Source: JBBROS01 sp965260995
GTDB lineage: Bacteria > Pseudomonadota > Alphaproteobacteria > Acetobacterales > Acetobacteraceae
Assembly: GCA_965260995.1 (NCBI GenBank)
Contig: CBDHCD010000003.1
Span: 992,001-1,056,000 of the forward strand
Direction: 5' to 3'
Length of the DNA: 64,000 bases
Part shown: positions 1-8,042 of the stretch, piece by piece
Layout of the letters: each line of letters begins with the position of its first letter
Numbering within the stretch: the stretch's first letter is position 1
Translations under genes and position numbers: made by a program
Notes under the pieces: generated by a model
What the model was told of the DNA's origin: nothing
The model's input: the letters and a program-made list of their open reading frames with translations, nothing else
Database searches by the model: none

Positions 1-1
1 G

Positions 2-124
2 ATGCTGCAACACGGGCGGTTCGCGGAGCGGCCGGTGGGCAGCGGCGGCCCTGAGGCGATGCTGGACGTGCCGAGGCCGCACGGGCCGCCGGTGTTCCGC
101 CGCCACCGGCCAGCCTGGCGGTAG
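2..124 (+). CDS. C-terminal fragment of an unidentified protein
   Basis: An open frame runs in from the left edge and ends at the TAG at 122-124. The visible tail is about 40 residues, rich in Arg, Pro and Gly, with no motif I recognise. It stops just before the IalB-like gene, as expected for the end of an upstream co-directional gene. The ATG at position 2 may be an internal methionine, so the true start is probably outside the window. Confidence 0.4.
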   Translation: MLQHGRFAERPVGSGGPEAMLDVPRPHGPPVFRRHRPAWR

Positions 125-149
125 CTTGTCCTGGCCAGGGGTGCGCCGT

Positions 150-713
150 ATGTGTCTCGGCATGCGATCGCGTTCTTTGTTGGCCAGCACCGGACTGGCT
201 TTTGCTGTTGCCGTGCTGTCCACCATGCTGCCCGGAGTCGGGCCGGCCCGGGCCGCGCCGAAAGCGCCGGCACGCGCGGCTGCGGAGCCGCCGAAGTCGA
301 TTGGCAAGTTCGAGGACTGGCAGGCGGCCACCCATGCCGAGGGAGGGCAGACGATCTGCTACGCGTTCACCCGGGCCAAGGCGTCGACGCCTTCGGTGCC
401 GGGGCGAGGCGGAGTGGTGCTGACCGTGACGCAGCGGCCCGGCGCGCGCGACGTGGTGGCGCTGAGCGCCGGGTTCGCCTACGCCGCCGGGGCGGAAGTG
501 AAGGTGCAAGTCGATAAGACGGAGCTGGCGTTCTACACCGGCGGCCGATCCGCCTTCGCCCTTGACGGGCCGGCGGCGGTGGCGGCGTTCACCAAGGGAA
601 CGGAGGCGGTGGCGAAGTCGCCCGACCCGCGCGGGGAGATCAGCGACACGTTCGGCCTGCACGGGTTCACGGCGGCCTACGCCGCGGTCAACAAGGCTTG
701 CCCAGCCAAATGA
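150..713 (+). CDS. IalB-family (invasion-associated locus B) exported protein
   Basis: The 187-residue product has a signal peptide (charged MCLGMRSRS, a hydrophobic stretch, then PARA-A). After it comes the short FEDWQA motif seen near the mature N-terminus of IalB-family proteins, and two conserved-looking cysteines (QTICYAF and NKACPAK). Family members are periplasmic, and their biochemical role is poorly defined. I chose the ATG at 150 because AGGGG (137-141) lies 8 nt upstream; an ATG at 162 also fits, and the frame extends back to a TTG at 126. The stop overlaps the rlmN start (ATGA), so the two genes are probably translationally coupled, an arrangement common in alphaproteobacteria. 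Confidence 0.75.
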   Translation: MCLGMRSRSLLASTGLAFAVAVLSTMLPGVGPARAAPKAPARAAAEPPKSIGKFEDWQAATHAEGGQTICYAFTRAKASTPSVPGRGGVVLTVTQRPGARDVVALSAGFAYAAGAEVKVQVDKTELAFYTGGRSAFALDGPAAVAAFTKGTEAVAKSPDPRGEISDTFGLHGFTAAYAAVNKACPAK

Positions 714-1885
714 CCGCGCCGGTGACAGCAGGCCTGACCGAGGCGGAGCGGGCGCGGGTGCTGGCGAAATCGGCGTTGTTCAACCCGCCCCCGGCCCAGA
801 TGGCGGACGGGCGTCGGGATCTGGTCGGGCTGTCGCGCGAGGAGTTGGCGGACGAGTTGGCGGCGGTGGGCGAGAAGGCGTTCCGGGCCAAGCAGGTGTG
901 GCATTGGATCTATCACCAGGGCGTGACGGAGTTCTCCCGCATGTCCAGCATCGCGCGGCCGCTGCAGGAGGGGCTGGCGGCGCGGTTCGTGATCGGGCGG
1001 CCCGAGGCGGCGACGGTGCAGACGGCGGCCGATGAGACCCGGAAGTGGCTGTTCCGCTTCCGCGACGGGCAGGAGGCGGAGACGGTCTATATCCCGGACC
1101 GTCGGGAGGACCGGGGGGCGGTGTGCATCAGCAGCCAGGTTGGTTGCACGCTGTCCTGCCGGTTCTGCCATACCGGGACGCAGAAGCTGGTGCGCAACCT
1201 GGGCGCGGCGGAGATCGTCGGGCAGTTCATGGCGGCGCGCGACTCGTATGGCGAGTGGCCCAGCCCCCGGGGAGAGACGCCGCGGTTGCTGAGCACCATC
1301 GTGCTGATGGGCATGGGCGAGCCGCTCTATAACTACGAGAACGTGGCGCGCGCGATGCGGATCGTGATGGACCACGAGGGGATCGGGCTGTCGCGACGGC
1401 GGATCACGCTCAGCACTTCGGGCGTCGTGCCGATGATGGACCGGTGCGGGGCGGAGCTCGGGGTGAACCTGGCCGTCAGCCTGCACGCGGTGCGGGACGG
1501 ATTGCGCGACGAGATCGTGCCGCTGAACCGCAAGTACCCGATCGCCGAGCTGCTGGCCGCGTGCCGGCGCTATCCGGGAGCGAGCAACGCGCGGCGGATC
1601 ACGTTCGAGTACGTCATGCTGCGGGGCGTGAACGACAGCGAGGCGGAAGCGCGGGAGTTGGTGCGGCTGATCGCCGGCATTCCCGCCAAGGTGAACCTGA
1701 TCCCGTTCAACCCGTGGCCCGGCAGCGCCTACCAGCCCAGCACGCGCGAGGCGTTGGCCCGGTTCGCGGCCATCGTCTCGGACGCCGGGTTCGCCAGTCC
1801 GATCCGGGCGCCGCGAGGGCAGGATATTTTGGCGGCCTGCGGGCAGCTTCGGACGGACAGCCGCAAGACGCGGCCGGCGGCTTAG
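710..1885 (+). CDS. rlmN: Dual-specificity 23S rRNA (A2503-C2) / tRNA (A37-C2) methyltransferase
   Basis: RlmN is a radical-SAM enzyme that methylates C2 of adenosine in 23S rRNA and in some tRNAs. The 391-residue product has the CxxxCxxC iron-sulfur motif (Cys146, Cys150, Cys153 in GCTLSCRFCHTG). It also has the following MGMGEPLYN segment and the C-terminal catalytic Cys377 in ILAACGQLR that forms the covalent intermediate. The length is normal for the family. The start is the ATG at 710 because it overlaps the previous stop (ATGA); a TTG at 698 is in frame but lies inside the upstream gene. The MFS gene follows after 3 nt. Confidence 0.95.
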   Translation: MTAPVTAGLTEAERARVLAKSALFNPPPAQMADGRRDLVGLSREELADELAAVGEKAFRAKQVWHWIYHQGVTEFSRMSSIARPLQEGLAARFVIGRPEAATVQTAADETRKWLFRFRDGQEAETVYIPDRREDRGAVCISSQVGCTLSCRFCHTGTQKLVRNLGAAEIVGQFMAARDSYGEWPSPRGETPRLLSTIVLMGMGEPLYNYENVARAMRIVMDHEGIGLSRRRITLSTSGVVPMMDRCGAELGVNLAVSLHAVRDGLRDEIVPLNRKYPIAELLAACRRYPGASNARRITFEYVMLRGVNDSEAEARELVRLIAGIPAKVNLIPFNPWPGSAYQPSTREALARFAAIVSDAGFASPIRAPRGQDILAACGQLRTDSRKTRPAA

Positions 1886-1888
1886 GGG

Positions 1889-3076
1889 TTGTCGGCGAGC
1901 AAAGCGGACCAGACCGCCTTGCCGCTCGGGCTGCTGGCGGCGGCCGGGTTCCTGTCCTCGGCCGGCGCGCGCGTGGTGGACCCGGTGCTGCACGCCATCG
2001 CGGTCGATTTCGATGTTGCGGTACCGGACCTGTGGATCGTCATCGCCGCGTTCACCTTGCCTTATGGGCTGAACCAATTGGTGTTGGGCCCAGTGGGCGA
2101 TCGGTTCGGCAAGCTGCGGGTGATCCTGGTGGCGCTGGTGGGCTACGCCGTGTTCACCGGGGCGTGCGCGACGGCGAGCGACCTGCGAAGCTTGGCGTTG
2201 CTGCGGGCCTGCGCGGGAGCGGCGAGCGCGGGCATCATCCCGGTTGGCATGGCTTACATCGGCGATGCGGTGCCTTACGAGCAGCGGCAGGTGACGCTGA
2301 GCAAGTTCCTGACCGGGATCGTGCTGGCGCAGGTGCTGGCCGGGCCGGTGGGCGGGGTGTTCGGGCAGTATGTCGGGTGGCGCGGGGTGTTCCTCGTGCT
2401 GTCAGCCGTCGCGGTGGTGGTGGCGGTTGGGTTCGCGGTGCGGACGCGGGGGCTCGCGGACCGGCGCAGCCCTGGGCGGATGATCAACCCCGAGAACTAC
2501 GTGCGCATGGCGCGGCACCGGATGGGGCGGCTGGTGCTGCTGGCGGCGGCGCTGGACGGGATGCTGTTCGTGGGGTGCTTCCCGTATATCGCACCTTACC
2601 TGCACGAGCGGTTCGGGTTGCCTTACGCTCATGTGGGGGCGCTGCTGGCGTGCTTCGGGGTGGGGGCGTACGGCTACACGATGCTGGCGCGGCGTATGAT
2701 CCCTTGGCTTGGCGAGAGCGGGATGGTGCTGGGCGGGGGGTTACTGATGGCGGCCGGGCTGGTGATCGCGGTGGCGAGCGGCGCGTGGGAGTTGTTCATC
2801 ATAGTCGAGCTGATGCTGGGCTTAGGATTCTTCATGTTGCACGCGGTGCTGCAGTCGCAGGCCACAGAGATCCTGCCGAACGCCCGGGCCACGGCGGTGG
2901 CGACGTTCGCCTGCCTGCTGTTCCTCGGGCAGAGCGCGGGGGCGCTGGCGACGGGGGCGCTGATCGCACGGCTTGGCTACCGAGGGGCGTTCCTGCTCGA
3001 TGCAACGGCGATCGCGCTGATGACGGGATGGCTCTGGCACATATTTCGGCGACCCCTATCTGTAGCGCATGGATAG
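1889..3076 (+). CDS. MFS transporter (drug/metabolite exporter type)
   Basis: The 395-residue inner-membrane protein has about 12 hydrophobic segments. The loop between helices 2 and 3 reads GPVGDRFGKLRVI, the motif A signature of the major facilitator superfamily. The overall pattern resembles Bcr/CflA or arabinose-efflux type exporters, but the substrate cannot be read from the sequence. The start is a TTG three bases after rlmN, with GGGG directly before it, so the exact start is uncertain. The last codons overlap the start of the small SDHAF4-like gene by 8 nt. Confidence 0.85.
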   Translation: MSASKADQTALPLGLLAAAGFLSSAGARVVDPVLHAIAVDFDVAVPDLWIVIAAFTLPYGLNQLVLGPVGDRFGKLRVILVALVGYAVFTGACATASDLRSLALLRACAGAASAGIIPVGMAYIGDAVPYEQRQVTLSKFLTGIVLAQVLAGPVGGVFGQYVGWRGVFLVLSAVAVVVAVGFAVRTRGLADRRSPGRMINPENYVRMARHRMGRLVLLAAALDGMLFVGCFPYIAPYLHERFGLPYAHVGALLACFGVGAYGYTMLARRMIPWLGESGMVLGGGLLMAAGLVIAVASGAWELFIIVELMLGLGFFMLHAVLQSQATEILPNARATAVATFACLLFLGQSAGALATGALIARLGYRGAFLLDATAIALMTGWLWHIFRRPLSVAHG

Positions 3077-3212
3077 CGACACCACGGCCGAGCAGGCGGA
3101 ACCGGCGCCGGAGAAGCCCACGAAGGCTCCGAAAGAGGTGGGTGGACCGGCCGGACCGGAGCCAACGCGCTACGGCGATTGGGAGCAGAAGGGCCGCTGC
3201 ACGGACTTCTGA
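3069..3212 (+). CDS. SDHAF4/DUF1674-like succinate dehydrogenase assembly peptide
   Basis: This 47-residue gene starts at the ATG at 3069 inside the end of the MFS gene. The N-terminal half is charged and Pro/Lys-rich. The C-terminus contains GGPAGPEPTRYGDWEQKGRC followed by TDF and stop, which is the conserved C-terminal block of the DUF1674/SDHAF4 family. In eukaryotes and alphaproteobacteria that family helps mature the flavoprotein subunit of succinate dehydrogenase. The function here is inferred from the family; no sdh genes lie in the window. It faces folD with 21 nt between the stops. Confidence 0.85.
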   Translation: MDSDTTAEQAEPAPEKPTKAPKEVGGPAGPEPTRYGDWEQKGRCTDF

Positions 3213-3233
3213 GAGCCCCAGGCGGATTGTTCG

Positions 3234-4073
3234 TCAGCGGCGGTCGAGTGCGGCCTTCAGAGTATTGTCGAGCAGGCAAGCGATGGTCATCGGGCCGACG
3301 CCGCCGGGAACGGGGGTGATCGCGCCGGCAACCTCGCGGCATTCTTCGAAGGCGCAGTCGCCGACCAGACGCCCGTCGACGAGGCGGTTGATGCCAACGT
3401 CGATCAGTGCTGCGCCAGGCTGTATCCAGTCACCGCGCACCATCTCAGGCTGACCGACGGCGGCGATCAGGATCTCCGCCCGGCGGCACTCGGTGACGAG
3501 GTCGCGAGTGCGGGAATGGACGACGGTGACGGTCGCATCGGCACCGAGGAGCAGACTGGCCATCGGCTTGCCGACGATGGCGGAGCGGCCGAGGACGACG
3601 GCGCGAGCGCCGCGGAGAGGGATTTCGGCGGCGGCGAGCAGCTTCATGACGCCGGTGGGCGTGCAGGGGGTGAGGACGTCGAGACCGTCCTGCAGGCGAC
3701 CGACATTGAGCGGGTGGAAGCCGTCGACGTCCTTGGCCGGGTCGATCGCCTCGATGACGCTGCGGGCGGGGATGCCCGGCGGCAAAGGGAGCTGGACGAG
3801 GATGCCGTCCACATTCGGGTCGCGGTTGAGCCGGTCGATGGTGGCGAGGAGCTCGGGTAGCGGCGTTTCTGCAGCAAGGCGGAGCGTTTGGGCACGCAAT
3901 CCGGTTTCGCGGGCGGCGTGGTCTTTGTTGCGGACGTAGACGGCGCTGGCCGGATTGTCGCCGACCAGGACCACGGCGAGGCCGGGCTGGAAAGCCAGAG
4001 CGGCGACGCGCTCCCGCACGCTGGCGCGGACCGTGGCGGCGACCGCCTTGCCGTCGATCAGGCGGGCTGACAT
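3234..4073 (-). CDS. folD: Bifunctional methylene-THF dehydrogenase / methenyl-THF cyclohydrolase
   Basis: FolD interconverts 5,10-methylene-, 5,10-methenyl- and 10-formyl-tetrahydrofolate in cytosolic one-carbon metabolism. The 279-residue product has all hallmarks: SAVYVRNKDHAARETG with the catalytic YxxxK, GILVQLPLP, the nucleotide-binding GRSAIVGKPMA, and the C-terminal PVPGGVGPMTIACLLDNT. The start is the ATG at 4073; the open frame reaches further upstream only by crossing yggT, which is read in another frame. The gene follows yggT by 4 nt, so they are likely one transcript. Confidence 0.95.
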   Translation of the reverse strand: MSARLIDGKAVAATVRASVRERVAALAFQPGLAVVLVGDNPASAVYVRNKDHAARETGLRAQTLRLAAETPLPELLATIDRLNRDPNVDGILVQLPLPPGIPARSVIEAIDPAKDVDGFHPLNVGRLQDGLDVLTPCTPTGVMKLLAAAEIPLRGARAVVLGRSAIVGKPMASLLLGADATVTVVHSRTRDLVTECRRAEILIAAVGQPEMVRGDWIQPGAALIDVGINRLVDGRLVGDCAFEECREVAGAITPVPGGVGPMTIACLLDNTLKAALDRR

Positions 4074-4077
4074 GGCC

Positions 4078-4392
4078 TCAGACGAAGTTCCAGGTGCCGA
4101 AGACGATGCCGCGGTAAATGATCGCGAGAAGGGGGCGGGCGACGTATTGCAGCAGCAGGATGACGACGATCGGGCTGACGTCGATGTTGCCGAAGCTGGG
4201 CAGGACGTTGCGGACGGGGCGGAGCAACGGCTCAGTGACGCGGTGGAGGAAGTCGCCGATGGTCCAGACGAGGCGGTTGCGGGTATCAAGAATGCCGAAC
4301 GCGGCCAACATGCTGAAGACTGCAGCCAAGATGAGAGCCCAGATGAACAGGCCGATGACGGCGTTGAGCAGTTCGAAGATCGCGGTAATCAA
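4078..4392 (-). CDS. YggT-family integral membrane protein
   Basis: The 104-residue protein has two YggT-type hydrophobic regions (IGLFIWALILAAVFSMLAAF and IVVILLLQYVARPLLAIIY). Between them lies the characteristic loop TEPLLRPVRNVLP. The family has been linked to osmotic shock or membrane organisation, without a settled biochemical role. The start codon is TTG, with GGGAGG about 10 nt upstream. Adjacency to folD is a recurrent arrangement for this family. Confidence 0.85.
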   Translation of the reverse strand: MITAIFELLNAVIGLFIWALILAAVFSMLAAFGILDTRNRLVWTIGDFLHRVTEPLLRPVRNVLPSFGNIDVSPIVVILLLQYVARPLLAIIYRGIVFGTWNFV

Positions 4393-4520
4393 AGCGTTGC
4401 GCCTCCCGGAATCGCCGGACCGTAGCCACGCGCCGGGACTGGCGCAATATCGCGGGGTGGGCAGGCGGGAGAATGGCGACCCTCCTTGAACGGCAGCGAT
4501 GGACGCGGCGTGGTCCGGGC

Positions 4521-4549
4521 TTGACGAGACGGGCGGGGATCAGCATTGT
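4521..4549 (+). promoter_or_regulatory. Sigma-70-like promoter for tRNA-Ala
   Basis: TTGACG (4521-4526) and CATTGT (4544-4549) are separated by 17 nt, close to housekeeping -35/-10 spacing. The tRNA begins 17 nt after the -10 box. This is read from the sequence; activity is inferred. Confidence 0.55.
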
Positions 4550-4566
4550 CCGGCCCCTGCGACGGC

Positions 4567-4642
4567 GGGGCTGTAGCTCAGTTGGGAGAGCGCCTCGTTC
4601 GCAATGAGGAGGTCAGCGGTTCGATCCCGCTCAGCTCCACCA
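4567..4642 (+). tRNA. tRNA-Ala (anticodon CGC)
   Basis: A full cloverleaf of 76 nt with an encoded CCA end. The acceptor stem GGGGCTG pairs with CAGCTCC and includes the G3:U70 pair that identifies alanine tRNAs. The anticodon loop TTCGCAA gives CGC, reading GCG. The T-arm sequence GGTTCGATCC is standard. Confidence 0.97.
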
Positions 4643-4721
4643 CCGCCGTCCCTTAATCTTCTAATCTTCCCCTCTATTGCGCCCAGTGCTGCCTTCCGTC
4701 GCGTCACCTGGCGTTATTGGC

Positions 4722-5888
4722 TCAGGCGGCACGGGACTGAGGCTTGACGGGGCCGAGCGTCACGGCGTCGCCTTGGAACAGGCCGATGCCGACCGATTGG
4801 CCCCATTGCAGGGCGGCAGGCTCATCTGCCCGGCTCAGCACCCAGCGGGTGGTGCCGGCGCGCAAGGCCCCAGGGTCGAGCCCGACGAGCGCGGTGGCCC
4901 AGGCCAGTTCGGCGAAGTCGAGGTCCAGGGCGGAGAGTTCGAGCAGGGGCAGCAGGTCCGGCGTCAATCCTCGCAGCAGGATGCGGTAGCCCCGGGTGCG
5001 GGTGAAGGCGCGGGCGAAGCGGTAGGCCGGCAGGTCGGCCATGACATCGTCGGCGCGAAGGCTGATGACGGCGTGGCCGCGCAGGGCAGGGGGCAGCGCG
5101 GCGTCGAAGCGGAGGAACTCCGGCGATAGTGTTCCTTCGACGGAGAGGTCGAGGCTGAACGGCCCAGCGTGGCGCAGCTCGGACGGGGTGGAGAGCAGGG
5201 CCAGCATACGGCGCTCGAGAACGCGCTTCAGGCGACGGTGTTGCCACGGTTCGACGCGGGCGTTGCGACCGGGGGCGAGCTCGGCCATCAGCTCGGGCAT
5301 CGAGAGGTGGCGCCACTCCCAGGCGAGGGAGAAAGCGGAGACGCCCATCCGCGCGACGAGCCGGCGGCGGGCGAACCGCGCGACGCTGGCGTGGGCGAGC
5401 ACCGACTCGATCCGCTCGACATCGGCGGCGGCGAGTCGCGGCAAAGGCGGCGGCGCGCTCGTGGCGAGGGCTTGGTCGTGCTCGCGCTGCTCGGCCGGGG
5501 ACAAGCTGCCGGCGAGCGCCAGGAGGGCGGCGCCGTCCCGGGGGAGGTCGAACAAGCGGACGAACTCCGGCAAGGCCGGGGCGTCGAGCGGGGCGTCGAG
5601 CAGCAGGTGCTCCAAGGCCTCCAGGGCTTGGCGCAGGCGGCCGGGATCCTCGCCGCGCCAACTGATGGCGATCCGGGCGTGAGAAAGATCGTAACGGCAG
5701 GCGCGGTCAGCGCCGGTCAGCGGCTCGAGGGCGTCCTCGGCGAGGCGCAGGTGCTGCGGGCGGGACAGGCGCGGGGGCAGCAGGTCGGTGCGCAGGAGGA
5801 GGACGCGGCGGGCGACGCCGGAGATGGAGCAGTCGCGGACGAGCTTGGTCAGCGTGGCCAGGCCAGGCGGATGGCTGAACTGGGTCAT
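4722..5888 (-). CDS. Degenerate EAL-domain-like protein (second of a pair)
   Basis: The 388-residue cytosolic protein has no membrane segment. Its C-terminal third resembles an EAL (cyclic-di-GMP phosphodiesterase) fold: a helix/strand pattern (AVISLRADDVM, LDLDFAELAWATALVG) ending in QSVGIGLFQGDAV, which mirrors the terminal G-x-FQG strand of EAL domains. I cannot find the catalytic EAL, the Asp-Asp metal ligands or the base Glu, so it is probably a sensor or scaffold, not an enzyme. Its ATG overlaps the stop of the upstream EAL-like gene (ATGA), so the two are coupled. The N-terminal half is unrecognised and may be all-helical. Confidence 0.55.
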   Translation of the reverse strand: MTQFSHPPGLATLTKLVRDCSISGVARRVLLLRTDLLPPRLSRPQHLRLAEDALEPLTGADRACRYDLSHARIAISWRGEDPGRLRQALEALEHLLLDAPLDAPALPEFVRLFDLPRDGAALLALAGSLSPAEQREHDQALATSAPPPLPRLAAADVERIESVLAHASVARFARRRLVARMGVSAFSLAWEWRHLSMPELMAELAPGRNARVEPWQHRRLKRVLERRMLALLSTPSELRHAGPFSLDLSVEGTLSPEFLRFDAALPPALRGHAVISLRADDVMADLPAYRFARAFTRTRGYRILLRGLTPDLLPLLELSALDLDFAELAWATALVGLDPGALRAGTTRWVLSRADEPAALQWGQSVGIGLFQGDAVTLGPVKPQSRAA

Positions 5889-7213
5889 CAGGCGGCCCTC
5901 GCGTGGGTCGGCACCGGGGCTGCCATGTCCAGCAGCGCCGGGTTGGCGCAGCCGAGCCGGCCGGCGGGCGTGGTGGCCGAGGCCCGGTCGCTGCACTGGC
6001 GCAGCGTGCAGCCGGCCGCGTGAGGACATGCGTCCAGCCGTTCGGCAGCCAGCATCATGTCGACGTAGCGGCCCTGGAAGCACGCGATGCCGTGGCCGAT
6101 GCCCCAGCCGATGGCGGCTTCCGTATGCGCCTCCGTCAACACGAGGCGGTCGGCGCCGACCCGGTCGATGGCGTCGCGCAAGCCGAGACTGGTGGCGGCC
6201 ATCAGAGGGGACCATGCGAGCTTGATCCAGTGCGGCTGCAAGGTCGAGAGCATGGACAGAGCCAGGGCGTGGTGGTCGAGGCCGTCGAGGACGAAGTGCA
6301 TCCTGGCCAGGCGCAGGCGCTCGCGGGCCAGGAGGAAGGCGTGCGGGTTGGTGAACATTTCGACGAACGGGATCTCGATGGCGAGCCGTAGGCCGCCGTC
6401 GATCAGGTCCTGGCAGGCGGCGGCGACGCCGGCGAACTCGTCGGACAGGATGCCCGGCGGAGTCAAGTTGAGGTGCAGCGCGGCATCGGGCAGGTGGGTT
6501 GTGAGCAAGTGAGCGGCCGGGCCGTCCTCCAGCATGGTGGCGAGCAGCCGCTGATCGAGTCGGGCGGCGACCTGGCTGTGCAGGAAGGGATCAGCGTCTT
6601 CGGCGTAGGCGGCGGCGTGGGCGGTCAAGGCGGCGGCCGAGGTCGTGATTTCCCGGAATGCCGGGGTGATGGGCCGGGGATCGCTGGGACGAAGCAGCAC
6701 GGCGACGCGGCGGTGCGCGAGGTTCGCGAGCGGGACAGCCTGAACGAACTGATCGATGTCGGGGACCGCCACGGCGGCAGGTTTCGATCCCGGCGAGGAG
6801 CGAAGGGCATCGATCACGGGTGGGCGGTCGCGCAGGTAAGTCATCGCGTCCGCGGCAGCGTCCGGCAAGGGCCAGACGCTTCGTAGGGCTTCGGGTTGAG
6901 GGGCATCCGCCTGGAACAGCCGGGCGATGAGGGTGGCGATGGCCGCGCCGCCGTCGTTCGGACGGAACAGGAGGGCGAGGTCGTCTCCCAGCCGGAACAG
7001 TTGGCCGTCGTTGCGGGCGGCGACGTCGTCCAGGACCGCGGCAGCAACGCGGCGATGGTGCGGCCTCGGTCCGGCGGGCGCCAGGCGCGAGAGGTGCAGC
7101 ACCAGCAGCGTCCAGCCCCGGCGATGGGTCGGGCTGCGCAGGATGCGCCTCAGGCTGTCCAGCAACTGCCGCTCGGCCTTGCGGCTGGCAGCTTCGGCGG
7201 TGGCTTGCCTCAT
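5888..7213 (-). CDS. Degenerate GGDEF/EAL-like protein with Cys-rich tail (first of a pair)
   Basis: The 441-residue protein has an N-terminal segment resembling a decayed GGDEF fold (WTLLVLHLSRLA, then GQLFRLGDDLALLFRP). A C-terminal EAL-like half follows: RLAIEIPFVEMF, RLARMHFVLDGLDHHALA, HWIKLAWSP and a final GIACFQGRYVD. The EAL triad and most metal ligands are absent. After the EAL-like part lies a cysteine cluster (CPHAAGCTLRQC, then GCANP) that could bind a metal. It is divergent from the phosphatase at 7271, with 57 bp between starts. Family assignment is by pattern only. Confidence 0.55.
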   Translation of the reverse strand: MRQATAEAASRKAERQLLDSLRRILRSPTHRRGWTLLVLHLSRLAPAGPRPHHRRVAAAVLDDVAARNDGQLFRLGDDLALLFRPNDGGAAIATLIARLFQADAPQPEALRSVWPLPDAAADAMTYLRDRPPVIDALRSSPGSKPAAVAVPDIDQFVQAVPLANLAHRRVAVLLRPSDPRPITPAFREITTSAAALTAHAAAYAEDADPFLHSQVAARLDQRLLATMLEDGPAAHLLTTHLPDAALHLNLTPPGILSDEFAGVAAACQDLIDGGLRLAIEIPFVEMFTNPHAFLLARERLRLARMHFVLDGLDHHALALSMLSTLQPHWIKLAWSPLMAATSLGLRDAIDRVGADRLVLTEAHTEAAIGWGIGHGIACFQGRYVDMMLAAERLDACPHAAGCTLRQCSDRASATTPAGRLGCANPALLDMAAPVPTHARAA

Positions 7214-7270
7214 GTCGTTCGCGCGAATCAGTGTCGTCGTCCCCGGGCTGCCGGGCTAGTCTCGCCTCCG

Positions 7271-8002
7271 ATGGTAGACAACTCGTTAACCGAAACCAGA
7301 AAGCTTTCGGTCGGGCGCCGGGTCTACGTGATCGGCGACGCGCACGGGCACCGGGACAAGCTTGATCGGCTGCACGGCCTCGTCCGCGCGGACCTGAGCC
7401 GCAGCCCGGTGGCGGCGCCGATCATGGTGCATTTGGGCGACCTGATCGATCGCGGGCCGGAGTCCGCCGGCTGCGTCGGGCTGCTGGCCGGCGGGCCGCC
7501 GATCCGTGGCGTGCCGTGCGTGAACCTGATGGGCAATCACGAACGAATGATGCTGGCCGCGCTCGATGGCGGCAGCCGGGATGTCGACCACTGGCTGGAC
7601 AACGGCGGCGGGGAGACGCTGCGAAGCTGGGGGCTGTCGCCGCGGTCACGGCCGCGGGACTGGCTCGGAGCGATCCCGGCGCGGCACCTGGTGTTCCTGC
7701 GCGACCTGCGGACGGCGCACATTGAGGAGGGCTACGCTTTCGTGCACGCCGGCGTGCGGCCCGGAGTGCCGCTCGCGGACCAGAAAGAGGTAGACCTGCT
7801 TTGGATACGTGAAGGGTTCCTCGATTGGGACGGGATCATGCTGCCGGAAGCGCCGGGGCGGATGGTGGTGCATGGACACACGCCGGGGGCGGTGCCGGTC
7901 GTGCGGCCGAACCGCATCGGGCTGGACACCGGGGCCGGCCGGGGCGGACCGCTGACGTGCGCGGTGCTGGAGGGCGACGAGGTGCGGATGTTCCAGGTGT
8001 GA
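7271..8002 (+). CDS. PPP-type metallophosphatase (serine/threonine phosphatase or symmetrical Np4A hydrolase type)
   Basis: The 243-residue cytosolic protein carries the calcineurin-like metal-binding motifs in order: IGDAHGH, HLGDLIDRGPES, MGNHERM, a later His in YAFVHAGV, and VVHGHTPGA. These place it in the PPP phosphoesterase superfamily, which uses two metal ions to hydrolyse phosphomonoesters or diadenosine tetraphosphate. The substrate cannot be decided here. The start is the ATG at 7271, since the first beta strand (VYVIGDAHG) begins about 18 residues later; the longer open frame upstream is read across the divergent gene. Confidence 0.85.
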   Translation: MVDNSLTETRKLSVGRRVYVIGDAHGHRDKLDRLHGLVRADLSRSPVAAPIMVHLGDLIDRGPESAGCVGLLAGGPPIRGVPCVNLMGNHERMMLAALDGGSRDVDHWLDNGGGETLRSWGLSPRSRPRDWLGAIPARHLVFLRDLRTAHIEEGYAFVHAGVRPGVPLADQKEVDLLWIREGFLDWDGIMLPEAPGRMVVHGHTPGAVPVVRPNRIGLDTGAGRGGPLTCAVLEGDEVRMFQV

Positions 8003-8042
8003 CCAGCTTGCCAGCTGTGCCGCGGGCGGCTACCCCGATTGG

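Noticed and set aside
677..2077. 466-codon minus-strand frame opposite rlmN
   Set aside because: It is rich in Arg, His, Pro and Gln with no motif, the usual antisense shadow in high-GC DNA; rlmN on the plus strand has full family motifs.
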